From contig JAJCYF010000185.1 in NCBI GenBank assembly GCA_029263035.1, positions 1 to 6,093 on the forward strand: a DNA stretch of 6,093 nucleotides, in the 5' to 3' direction. The notes beneath the pieces are model-generated. The model had not been told where the DNA came from, did no database searches, and was given only the letters and a program-made list of their open reading frames with translations. The stretch's first letter is position 1. Each line of letters starts with the position of its first letter. A program made the translations under genes and the position numbers. This document shows positions 1 through 6,093 of the stretch, piece by piece. The DNA is from Actinomycetes bacterium. Its GTDB lineage: Bacteria > Actinomycetota > CADDZG01 > JAHWKV01.

Positions 1-2
1 GC

Positions 3-1832
3 CGGGACACGCTTGCCGTGGCAGACGCCTTGAATCTGGTGGGTACCGAAGTCGTCCAGGCGGCGCTGACGGAGGGCAACGCCGGGCAGTCGCTCGACAC
101 GCTTGGCCCGGGCAAGATTGCGGCCATCGGTGCGGCGCCGGTGTTCAACCCGGAAAACTCCGAGCGCGTCGGAGTGCTCGTCACCGGCCGGCTAATCGAT
201 CAGGAGTACCTGCAAGCACAACGCTCGGAGGGGGAGGTCTTCTTGATCAACCGAAACCGGGTGCTCGCGGGCACCAGTCGCACCAGCGACGGCATCATCC
301 CGGACGACCGGGGAAACGTCGAAACTCTGTTCGACAACGGCCGCCGCATTTCGATCCTTTCCCGGGTGGGCCAGGACGAGCGGTTCAACTCCTACGTCCC
401 GCTGACCCGCGGCAACGAGGTGATCGGCGCGCTGGTCTTCAGCGCCCCTTCCGGAGTAATCGGCCTGGAGCAGCAGAATTTGGCTGCTCCCTTGTTCTTC
501 ATCGCTTTGTGGGCCACCGCCATGGGGGTCGGGTTGTCGTTGCTGTTCGGCACCCGTATCACCCAGCCGATCCGCGACCTCACCGAGGCTGCCGACCGGG
601 TCAGGAAAGGGGACCTGACCGCGCGGGTTTCCCCAAAGACCTACGACGAGGTCGGTGTCCTGGGGGAGACCTTCGACCAGATGACCGTCTCACTTGCCAA
701 GCTCACCCGCGATTTGAGGGACACGGCCGACGAGCAGGTGCAGCTCAGGCGCCGGCTCGAGACAATTCTCCAATCGATGACCGACGGCGTGGTGGCGGTA
801 AACAACCACGGCGTGATTGTGGCATTCAACCGTGAGGCGGAGCGGATCCTTGAGGTCATGCAGTCGCAGGTGCTGGGCCGGAACGTAAGAAAGGTCCTTC
901 AGCTGCGTGACGCCGCCGGCAAGCCGGTCTCGCCTGCCATCTACGACCTGCAGACCGGATCGGTCAGTGGCACGGTTGCCAACCTGTCCAGCAACGTCAC
1001 GCGCCCGGTCGTGGTGACCTCGGCCCCCATTGCCGACGAGGCAGGGGAGGTACTGGGTGCCGTGGCGGTGCTTCGTGACCTGACCCGCGACGTCGAGATC
1101 GAGAAGATGAAGACCGAGTTTCTGGCCAACATCTCGCATGAGCTTCGTACCCCGATCACCCCCATCAAGGGCTACTCCGACCTCTTGCGCCGCCGCGAGG
1201 TGCCCCGTGAGCAGCAGGTGACGTTCCTGGAGGGCATTCTTGCCTCGGCCGAGAGGCTGGAGAGGATCGTCGAGATGCTGGTCGACTTCTCCGCCATGGA
1301 GGCAGGCCGGCTGGAGCCCAACAAGGTGGCCGTGGACTTCGATGAGGTCACCGCGGAGCTGGTGGAGAAGTGGGCTCAGAACGCGCCCAACCACCGGTTC
1401 GAGCGCACGGGGTTCTCCACCATCCCCCATGTTGAGGTGGACCGCCGGCTGGTGCCGCTGGCCATCGGTGAGCTTGTCGACAACGCAGTCAAGTTCAGCC
1501 CCAACGGCGGGAAGGTTGTCCTTGCGGCTGAACACAACAAGAACGGCAAGGGAAACGGCTACGTTCGCATCTCGGTCAAAGACGAGGGCATCGGTATCGA
1601 TCGTGAGCAGTTGAGCAAGATCGGCCAGAACTTCGTCCAGGCCGACGGGTCCGAAACCCGAGCCTATGGGGGCCTGGGGCTCGGTCTCGCCTACGTCCGG
1701 CGCATCGCGGAAGGCCATGGAGGAACACTGGAGGTCCAAAGTGAGCCTGAGAAAGGCTCTTGCTTCACACTGGTGTTTCCAGCGGGTCAATTTCCGAAGG
1801 GAGCCGTGAGAGAAGTCTTTGCGCGCAAGTAG
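3..1832 (+). CDS. Membrane sensor histidine kinase (sensor-TM-HAMP-PAS-HisKA-HATPase_c), 5'-truncated by window edge
   Basis: Autophosphorylating kinase of a two-component system, expected in the cytoplasmic membrane, passing phosphate to a response regulator not seen here. The frame is open to the window's left edge. The GTG at 18 is probably internal, because a kinase of this layout should have an N-terminal membrane helix before its sensor and none is present. Counting from that GTG: residues 1-150 are an extracytoplasmic sensor, perhaps the distal part of a Cache-like fold (inference). Residues ~155-178 form a TM helix, ~179-232 a HAMP domain and ~244-355 a PAS domain. HisKA is at ~362-428 with the H-box SHELRTP and phosphoacceptor His374. 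HATPase_c is at ~470-590 with N-box Asn489 (ELVDNAVKFSPNG), G1 DEGIGID (522-528) and G2 GGLGLGL (551-557). All catalytic boxes are intact. The layout is like PhoR/ResE/WalK kinases, but the signal is unknown. Its stop overlaps the next gene. Confidence 0.93.
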   Translation, partial: RDTLAVADALNLVGTEVVQAALTEGNAGQSLDTLGPGKIAAIGAAPVFNPENSERVGVLVTGRLIDQEYLQAQRSEGEVFLINRNRVLAGTSRTSDGIIPDDRGNVETLFDNGRRISILSRVGQDERFNSYVPLTRGNEVIGALVFSAPSGVIGLEQQNLAAPLFFIALWATAMGVGLSLLFGTRITQPIRDLTEAADRVRKGDLTARVSPKTYDEVGVLGETFDQMTVSLAKLTRDLRDTADEQVQLRRRLETILQSMTDGVVAVNNHGVIVAFNREAERILEVMQSQVLGRNVRKVLQLRDAAGKPVSPAIYDLQTGSVSGTVANLSSNVTRPVVVTSAPIADEAGEVLGAVAVLRDLTRDVEIEKMKTEFLANISHELRTPITPIKGYSDLLRRREVPREQQVTFLEGILASAERLERIVEMLVDFSAMEAGRLEPNKVAVDFDEVTAELVEKWAQNAPNHRFERTGFSTIPHVEVDRRLVPLAIGELVDNAVKFSPNGGKVVLAAEHNKNGKGNGYVRISVKDEGIGIDREQLSKIGQNFVQADGSETRAYGGLGLGLAYVRRIAEGHGGTLEVQSEPEKGSCFTLVFPAGQFPKGAVREVFARK

Positions 1833-3021
1833 GTTCAAGGTCTCCCTGCTCGGTCTGCTGCTGCTTGCGGCCCTTGCCGGCTCGGCATGTTCCCGGAGCA
1901 CCTCGGAAGCCTCCGAGACCGTAGGTTCGATCGCCCGCATCCAGGGTTCGGTGAACCTGGTCCGTGACGGCGCCACGCGTCCCGCGGTTGAAGACGAGGA
2001 ACTGCTTGCCGGCGACGAGATCCGGGTGGACTCAACCGGAAGCGTCACCTTTCGCATGGGTGCTTCCACCGACCTCGAGCTGGTGGAGGGGGCAGCCCTG
2101 CTTCGCCGGTCCAACGCCATCCGGCTCAGCGACGCGACCCTGGTGGTGAGCTCGGATGAGCCTGTGGAGATGGACTTCGAGACCTTGCGGGTGGCGTTTC
2201 AAAGCGGCGCGGTAAGGGTCGAGCTGCCCGCTCCCGGACGGGTTGCCTCATATGAGGTGCAGGATCTGCAGGTAACCAGCGGAACCCAGGCAATCCCGCT
2301 TCCACAGCTGTGGCAGGCATCGGTGGCCGAGGACGCTACGCTCGGCCAGGCGCAGCCATTGCAGTTCTCCCGTGATGACGAGATCGACGCCGCCCACCTG
2401 GCCCACGCTCTGGAAGCCGACTCAAAGCTGGGCAACCTTCTTAGGGGAGTGGAACCTCAACTGGCGGCCAGAGATGGCTCCGCCCTTCGCCGCCGTCTGG
2501 GCGACGCGGGTATCGGCCCGGAGTCACTGGCCCGGTTCGAGCCGGCTACCAGCACGGACCAGCTGATGGGCCTTGCCTTTGCCCGCGAGTGGAAAAGGGA
2601 TGTGCCCGACGAGACGGCGAAGGGTTTCGAGCAGGCGATGGCTCTGAAGGTGCTCGGCGCATCGTGGGGCCTGGTAGCGCAGAACTTCGATGTGGGCCCG
2701 GACGCCCTCGTGGCCGGGCTCCAGGCTGAGATCAACGCGGTGCTGTTCCCGGATGGCGTCGATGAGGGCGGCTCGCTGGTGCCGGCGCCGGCACCGTCCC
2801 CAACCCGGGCTCCGTCCCGCACCCCGGGGACCGGCGGGACCGGGCAGCCGGCGCCCGCTCCACCGCCGGCTCCCGCGCCGGGCACCCCCGCCCCCAGCCC
2901 CTCGGCGCCCGGGCTCCTTGAGCCGGTCATCGACCCGCTCCGGCCCCTTCTGCCCAATGAGCTGGAGGCGATTATCGACGAGCTCTACGGTCTGGTGCAT
3001 GGACTGGTTCCGCTGGTCTAA
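1819..3021 (+). CDS. FecR-domain exported protein, probable lipoprotein, with proline-rich linker
   Basis: Predicted envelope protein of 400 residues, function unknown. The TTG start at 1819 is chosen because a TGA at 1807 closes the frame just upstream and the translation opens directly with a signal peptide: basic RASRFK, a Leu-rich core, then AGSAC with Cys24. This fits the general bacterial lipoprotein pattern, although Gly at -3 is not the strongest lipobox, so SPase I cleavage is an alternative. Residues ~36-160 resemble a FecR domain: a G-x-V-rich opening, LLAGDEIRVDSTG at 62-74, then short beta repeats. Residues ~185-312 look all-helical and I do not recognise them. Residues 321-364 are a Pro/Ala linker, and the C-terminal helix (~365-400) ends in a hydrophobic tail. 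FecR domains are known from anti-sigma regulators and from exported or surface proteins with LysM or peptidoglycan-related partners; there is no sigma factor here. The 14-bp overlap with the kinase gene suggests coupled translation. The gene is confident, the role is not. Confidence 0.85.
   Translation: MRASRFKVSLLGLLLLAALAGSACSRSTSEASETVGSIARIQGSVNLVRDGATRPAVEDEELLAGDEIRVDSTGSVTFRMGASTDLELVEGAALLRRSNAIRLSDATLVVSSDEPVEMDFETLRVAFQSGAVRVELPAPGRVASYEVQDLQVTSGTQAIPLPQLWQASVAEDATLGQAQPLQFSRDDEIDAAHLAHALEADSKLGNLLRGVEPQLAARDGSALRRRLGDAGIGPESLARFEPATSTDQLMGLAFAREWKRDVPDETAKGFEQAMALKVLGASWGLVAQNFDVGPDALVAGLQAEINAVLFPDGVDEGGSLVPAPAPSPTRAPSRTPGTGGTGQPAPAPPPAPAPGTPAPSPSAPGLLEPVIDPLRPLLPNELEAIIDELYGLVHGLVPLV
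2779..2910 (+). other. Pro/Ala-rich low-complexity linker in the FecR-domain protein
   Basis: Codons 321-364 of the preceding gene encode a run dominated by Pro, Ala, Thr, Ser and Gly (for example PAPAPSPTRAPSRTPG and QPAPAPPPAPAPG). Linkers of this kind typically span the peptidoglycan or separate exported domains. It joins the helical middle part to a short C-terminal helix. The DNA is strongly C-rich with near-repeats of ccggcg and ccgcgc type, so length variation between strains is plausible. Confidence 0.85.
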
Positions 3022-3038
3022 CCCCTCGTCGAGGATCC

Positions 3039-3067
3039 TTTCAACCGCTCAAGCCAACCGTTAGTCT
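3039..3067 (+). promoter_or_regulatory. Weak candidate promoter for the DivIVA-domain gene
   Basis: The 86-bp gap before the DivIVA-domain gene contains TTCAAC (3040-3045) and TAGTCT (3062-3067), separated by 16 bp. TAGTCT fits the TANNNT form of actinobacterial -10 hexamers, while the -35 match to TTGACA is poor. A start near 3074 would leave a leader of about 34 nt containing the ribosome binding site. This is pattern matching only; read-through from the kinase operon is equally possible. Confidence 0.25.
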
Positions 3068-3094
3068 TTCAAGATCCCCCACTACCTGTGAGCC

Positions 3095-3102
3095 CAGGAA
3101 AG
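3095..3102 (+). promoter_or_regulatory. Ribosome binding site of the DivIVA-domain gene
   Basis: CAGGAAAG lies 5 nt before the ATG at 3108 and is a reasonable Shine-Dalgarno match. It supports that ATG as the start, together with the fact that the DivIVA motif begins within the first ten codons. Confidence 0.6.
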
Positions 3103-3107
3103 ACGGC

Positions 3108-5099
3108 ATGGACCCCGAAGAGATAGAGAACCGCCAGTTCCTGGTGCAGCTTCGCGGATATGCGCGAGATGAGGTCGAGAGCTTTCGGGAGGAGGTTGCC
3201 CAGGAGATCAAGATCCTGCGCAAGCAGCTCACCAAGGCAACCTCGGATCTGTCGCACGCCAACAATGAGCTTGCCGCCGTGAAAGCCAAGCTGGCCGAAG
3301 AACGGTCTCGCCCGGCACCCGAGGTGAAGGCGGCCCCCGAGCCCCCCAGCACTCCGGAGCCACCCGCAGAGGACCGAACCGCAATGTTCCGGCTGGTTGG
3401 ACAGGAGACCGAGCGCATCCTGCTCGCCGCCGAGGAGGCGGCGGAGCAGATCCACGAACGGGCGGAGAAGGAGGCGGCGGAGCTGCTGGCCGACACGCGG
3501 ATGCGGGTGGAGCGCTCGCTCGCCGAGTTCGATGCCGCCCGAAGGGCAGCGGAGGAGGATTTTGCCGGGATCCGAGATTCCCGCAGCATGGTGGCGTCGC
3601 AGCTGGAGGACATCCGCAGGCGTCTGGAGGAAACCATCTCCCGGCTGAGGGTGCCGGTTCAGCTTCCGGGCTCAAAGCCGGCCTCACGGTTCAGATCGCA
3701 GTCCGAGCAGCAGGCCGCAGCGAACGGACCGTCATCGACGCCGGACCGCGGGCAGGCCGAGACCCACGCCGAGCAGCGGCTTCTGAGAGAGCTGGAGGCT
3801 GCCAAGGAGCTGCAGGCCCGCCAGACGGCCCACCGCCAGGAGGCGGACCGCCGGGCCGAGGAACTGAAGGCGGTTCAGGCGGAGGCCGAACAGAGGGCCC
3901 GGGTGGAAGCCCAACGGCTCGAAGCCGAGCGCGCGGCCGCTGAGGCCGCCGCACAGAAGGCCCGGCAGGCGGCGGAGCTGCAGGCGGCGGTTGCCGCGGC
4001 CCGGGAGGCGGACCGTTTGAAGGCGGGGCAGGCCAAGGCCGCCGAGGATTCGGCTGCGGCCAAGTCTCGAGCCGAGCAGGAGGCTTCCAGGCAAGCCGCG
4101 GAAAAGCAAAAGGCGGACAAGGCTGCGGCGGAAGAGGCCGCTGAGGCGAAAGCCCGCTCTGAGGCGGAGCGGGCGGCCAGGGCAGACGCAGCTGCAAAGG
4201 AGCTTAGAAAGCGCGAGGCGGAGAAGGCCGGTGCGGCAGGGATAGCGAAGAGCCGGGCGGCGAAGGAGCGTACGGCCGCCGGCCAGCCGCCGGCGCCCTC
4301 CACTCAGGCCGGGTCCGGGGCCTCTTCGCTGGACGAGCTTCTGGCGGAGATCCGGCGAAAAAGAGAGGAGGAGGAGCGGCAGGAAGGGGCGTCGCCCGAT
4401 CAGACGGCGTCCCCGGCCTCTGCGCCCGCCGCCGGCGAGGTGCCCGAGCAGCTTGCCCGCCGGCGCGACTCACTTGGAGACCTCCCCGCGCAGACCGCCC
4501 GCCGCCTCAAGAGGCTGCTCCAGGAGGAGCACAACGATCTGCTCGACCGGTTGAGAACCCAGCGGGGCAAGGGCGGGCTGGAGGACAATATTGCACCCCA
4601 GGCCGAGCAGCTGGACCGGTTCGTCGCCGGGCTCAGCGACACGCTTGGCCGCGCGTTCTCCGAGGGTCGCAAAGCCGCAGGGGCGCCCGATGCCGACCCT
4701 GCGGATGCGGTTACCAAGCTGGTCACCCGGCAGGTCCTCAAACCGCTTCGGGGCGAGATCTCCAAGGCTATCGAGGCCGGGTTGGAGGCCGAGGACTCCG
4801 CATCGAACCTGTCGGAGCGGGCAAACGACGTGTTCCGGGTTTGGAAGGGCGTGCGCACCCAGTTGCTGGGCGAGGGAATCTCGTATGCCGCCTACCACCA
4901 GGGCATGATCGATGGCTGGAGCTCACGCGAGGGCGCGGTTAAGCACTGGGTCCTGTCCAGCGAGGAGGCGGAATGCCCCAACGATATTTGCCGGCGAAAC
5001 GCCGACGCCGGGGCGGTCTCACTGAACGCGGCCTTTCCCAGCGGGCATCAGGCGCCGCCGGCCCACGGTGGATGCACCTGCACGCTCAAGGGTTCTTAG
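3108..5099 (+). CDS. DivIVA-domain coiled-coil protein with C-terminal phage head-morphogenesis-like Cys/His module
   Basis: 663 residues, with no signal peptide or TM helix, so cytoplasmic. Residues 3-40 match the DivIVA N-terminus: NRQFLVQLRGYARDEVESF lines up with the Bacillus subtilis DivIVA stretch containing Phe17-Arg18-Gly-Tyr, here Leu15-Arg16-Gly17-Tyr18. That loop binds curved or polar membrane in known DivIVA proteins. Residues 25-67 and 88-182 are coiled coil with Ala/Glu spacing common in DivIVA/Wag31-type proteins. Residues 219-391 are a very long Ala/Glu/Lys/Arg helix. Short helix 406-426 (SLDELLAEIRRKREEEE) is followed by a linker, then a less repetitive helical domain at ~446-600. 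The end (~594-660) has Trp614, Cys623-x4-Cys628, a FPSG turn, and PPAHGGCTC with His653, Cys656 and Cys658. At more than twice the ~200-400 residues of usual DivIVA/Wag31, it is a derived family member. I infer a polar or membrane scaffold; the role of the C-terminal module is unknown. It is not assigned as DivIVA/Wag31 itself, because the C-terminal half differs. Confidence 0.9.
   Translation: MDPEEIENRQFLVQLRGYARDEVESFREEVAQEIKILRKQLTKATSDLSHANNELAAVKAKLAEERSRPAPEVKAAPEPPSTPEPPAEDRTAMFRLVGQETERILLAAEEAAEQIHERAEKEAAELLADTRMRVERSLAEFDAARRAAEEDFAGIRDSRSMVASQLEDIRRRLEETISRLRVPVQLPGSKPASRFRSQSEQQAAANGPSSTPDRGQAETHAEQRLLRELEAAKELQARQTAHRQEADRRAEELKAVQAEAEQRARVEAQRLEAERAAAEAAAQKARQAAELQAAVAAAREADRLKAGQAKAAEDSAAAKSRAEQEASRQAAEKQKADKAAAEEAAEAKARSEAERAARADAAAKELRKREAEKAGAAGIAKSRAAKERTAAGQPPAPSTQAGSGASSLDELLAEIRRKREEEERQEGASPDQTASPASAPAAGEVPEQLARRRDSLGDLPAQTARRLKRLLQEEHNDLLDRLRTQRGKGGLEDNIAPQAEQLDRFVAGLSDTLGRAFSEGRKAAGAPDADPADAVTKLVTRQVLKPLRGEISKAIEAGLEAEDSASNLSERANDVFRVWKGVRTQLLGEGISYAAYHQGMIDGWSSREGAVKHWVLSSEEAECPNDICRRNADAGAVSLNAAFPSGHQAPPAHGGCTCTLKGS
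3762..4280 (+). other. Ala/Glu/Lys/Arg-rich single-helix or coiled-coil segment
   Basis: Codons 219-391 of the DivIVA-domain gene are almost wholly Ala, Glu, Arg, Lys, Gln and Asp, with virtually no Pro or Gly between residues 223 and 374. Motifs such as AEAERAARAD and RAEELKAVQAEAEQ recur irregularly without a strict repeat unit. The composition resembles TolA-like helical spacers and cytoskeletal rods. If fully helical, about 170 residues would span roughly 25 nm (1.5 angstrom per residue). It also produces the long open frames seen on the opposite strand here, which I regard as composition artefacts. Confidence 0.85.
4887..5087 (+). other. C-terminal Cys/His module resembling phage Mu F / SPP1 gp7-type termini
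   Basis: Residues 594-660 of the DivIVA-domain protein. The order of landmarks is: AYHQGMIDGW, KHWVLSSEEAECPNDIC, a Gly-Val pair, AAFPSG, then APPAHGGCTCTL. Phage minor capsid proteins of the Mu F/gp7 superfamily commonly end with the order W-x-polar-acidic-x-C-x(2-4)-C, G-x-V, F, then P-P-x-H-x(2)-C-x-C. The spacing and order match. The usual N-C-R-C is G-C-T-C here. Cys623, Cys628, His653, Cys656 and Cys658 could bind a metal such as zinc (inference). Confidence 0.55.
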
Positions 5100-5120
5100 A
5101 TTCCGCCTTCCCGGTACCGA

Positions 5121-5150
5121 TTCGAGCTCTGTGTCCTTTAGCGACTAAGC
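5121..5150 (+). promoter_or_regulatory. Weak candidate promoter for the UPF0182 gene
   Basis: TTCGAG (5121-5126) and TAAGCT (5145-5150) are 18 bp apart. TAAGCT fits the TANNNT -10 form. A transcription start near 5157 would give an almost leaderless message for the ATG at 5161, a common arrangement in actinobacteria. The -35 is weak and no experimental support is visible, so read-through from upstream cannot be excluded. Confidence 0.25.
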
Positions 5151-5160
5151 TGGGACGGCA

Positions 5161-6093
5161 ATGGTGATCAGGATGCCCGCCTCCAACAACGCCCGGAGGG
5201 TACGCGTAGGCTTCCTGGTCGTCTTCTTCTTTCTCATCATCTCGATTTCCACCGCAGTCGGGCTGTACACGGACCTGCTCTGGTTCAACGAGGTCGGGTT
5301 CCAGGAGGTCTTCTGGACGGTCCTGGCTTCGAGAGCGATCCTCGTCGGCTCCTTCGGGCTTCTGTTCTTTGTCCTGTGTCTGGTAAACCTCCTGGTGGTC
5401 GGCCGGGCGGCTCCGGCCTACCGGATCCCGGCTGCGGGCGACGAGGAAGACCCGTTCGAGCGGTTCCGGGAAGCCTTTATCCCGTTCTCCAAGTGGATCC
5501 CCATCGGCATCAGTGCGTTCCTGGGTCTTCTATTCGCGTTGCGCCTTGCGCCCGTGTGGGACCGGTTCGTCCTGGCGATGAACGCGGTGCCGTTCGACGT
5601 GGTCGATCCGATCTTCAACAAGGACATCGGGTTCTACATGTTCCGGCTGCCGGTGTATCAGCTGGCCTACGGCTGGCTGTTCTCCGCCCTGGTGGTGGTG
5701 ATCCTGCTGGTCACCTCGGCTTACTACCTGACCGGCGCGATCCGTCCCCAGGCGGCAGTCGACCGGGTGAGCCCGCAGGTCAAGGTCCACCTGTCCGTCC
5801 TCATCGGCCTGACCGCTTTGCTGCGCGCGTGGGGCTACCGCCTCAACCAGTTCGAGCTGCTGTATTCGGAGCGCGGCAGCGTAGGGGGAGCGTCGTACAC
5901 CGACGTGAACGCCGAGCTCCCGGCTCTCAAATTGCTGGTGGCCATCTCGATCATCAGCGCCGTCCTGTTTTTGGTCAACATCCGGTTCCGCGGATGGACG
6001 CTGCCGCTGATCGGCGTCGGATTGTGGCTGCTCACCTCGGTGCTGGCCGCCGGGCTGTTCCCGTTTGTGATCCAGAGGTTCCGGGTGGAGCCG
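5161..6093 (+). CDS. UPF0182-family polytopic membrane protein, 3'-truncated by window end
   Basis: The first 311 codons of an uncharacterised conserved membrane protein family (UPF0182; full length usually about 900-1000 residues). The frame is open to the last base. Recognition rests on DPIFNKDIGFYMFRLPVYQ (149-167), HLSVLIGLTALLRAWGY (210-226), LLYSERG...GASYTDVNAELPAL (233-256) and NIRFRGWTLPLIGVGLWL (273-290), all signature stretches of the family. Seven hydrophobic segments are visible at about 16-36, 55-80, 110-129, 165-190, 208-226, 256-274 and 280-302, with an N-terminal basic ARRVRV before the first. ATG 5161 is taken as the start. ATG 5173 is an alternative, since GGTGATC (5163-5169) just before it complements the 16S rRNA 3' end. 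The gene is 61 bp after the DivIVA-domain gene. Its biochemical function is not known, and context here does not settle it. Confidence 0.95.
   Translation, partial: MVIRMPASNNARRVRVGFLVVFFFLIISISTAVGLYTDLLWFNEVGFQEVFWTVLASRAILVGSFGLLFFVLCLVNLLVVGRAAPAYRIPAAGDEEDPFERFREAFIPFSKWIPIGISAFLGLLFALRLAPVWDRFVLAMNAVPFDVVDPIFNKDIGFYMFRLPVYQLAYGWLFSALVVVILLVTSAYYLTGAIRPQAAVDRVSPQVKVHLSVLIGLTALLRAWGYRLNQFELLYSERGSVGGASYTDVNAELPALKLLVAISIISAVLFLVNIRFRGWTLPLIGVGLWLLTSVLAAGLFPFVIQRFRVEP

Noticed and set aside
690..2120. A 476-codon open frame on the minus strand opposite the kinase and the start of the FecR-domain gene.
   Set aside because: It lies antisense to a kinase with every catalytic motif intact, its translation shows no recognisable domain, and long antisense frames are expected in high-GC DNA.
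3022..3038. CCTC-GTC-GAGG short inverted repeat just after the FecR-domain gene, as a terminator.
   Set aside because: The stem is only 4 bp with a 3-nt loop and there is no T-run after it, which is too weak for an intrinsic terminator.
2690..3064. A + strand 124-codon frame overlapping the Pro-rich region.
   Set aside because: It is an Arg/Pro-rich frame shadow of the FecR-domain gene, without a credible start site or family similarity.
3691..4303. Several minus-strand open frames over the Ala-rich coiled-coil region.
   Set aside because: Their Pro-, Leu- or Ala/Ser-rich translations are the complement of a biased GCG/GAG-rich coding sequence and show no domain or plausible start context.
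4887..5099. Reading the Cys/His C-terminus as evidence of a prophage at this locus.
   Set aside because: No portal, terminase, capsid, integrase or attachment repeat is present and the flanking genes are ordinary chromosomal envelope genes; the motif is inside an otherwise host-type protein.
5112..5119. CGGTACCG palindrome in the gap before the UPF0182 gene as an operator.
   Set aside because: An 8-bp palindrome is common by chance in GC-rich DNA, and no second copy or longer symmetry surrounds it.

Overview
The window is a GC-rich stretch with four protein-coding genes, all on the + strand, packed with almost no intergenic space. The gene set and composition point to an actinobacterium (Actinomycetota), possibly an uncultivated lineage such as an Acidimicrobiia-like group: high GC, a DivIVA-domain coiled-coil protein, a UPF0182 membrane protein, and a GTG/TTG-tolerant start pattern. 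The class-level placement is inference only. No RNA gene, CRISPR array, insertion sequence or integrase is visible.

Region 1 (3-3021) holds a sensor histidine kinase whose 5' end lies outside the window. It has an extracytoplasmic sensor, a TM helix, HAMP, PAS, HisKA and HATPase_c. It overlaps by 14 bp the start of a FecR-domain protein that looks like an exported lipoprotein with a proline-rich linker. The overlap suggests one transcript and translational coupling, so the kinase and the envelope protein may act in one envelope-related signalling unit. No response regulator is visible; it may lie upstream.

Region 2 (3022-5099) starts after an 86-bp gap with a weak candidate promoter and a good ribosome binding site. 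It encodes a 663-residue protein with an N-terminal DivIVA polar/membrane-targeting motif, long Ala/Glu/Lys/Arg coiled coils and a distinct helical C-terminal domain. The last ~70 residues carry a Cys/His cluster resembling the end of phage Mu F / SPP1 gp7 head-morphogenesis proteins. This fusion is the most unusual item in the window.

Region 3 (5100-6093) has a 61-bp gap with a weak promoter-like element, then the first 311 codons of a UPF0182-family polytopic membrane protein, cut by the window end. The stretches between genes are all under 90 bp. Overall the region looks like core envelope and cell-organisation chromosome rather than a mobile island. The one phage-like signature sits inside a host-type protein.
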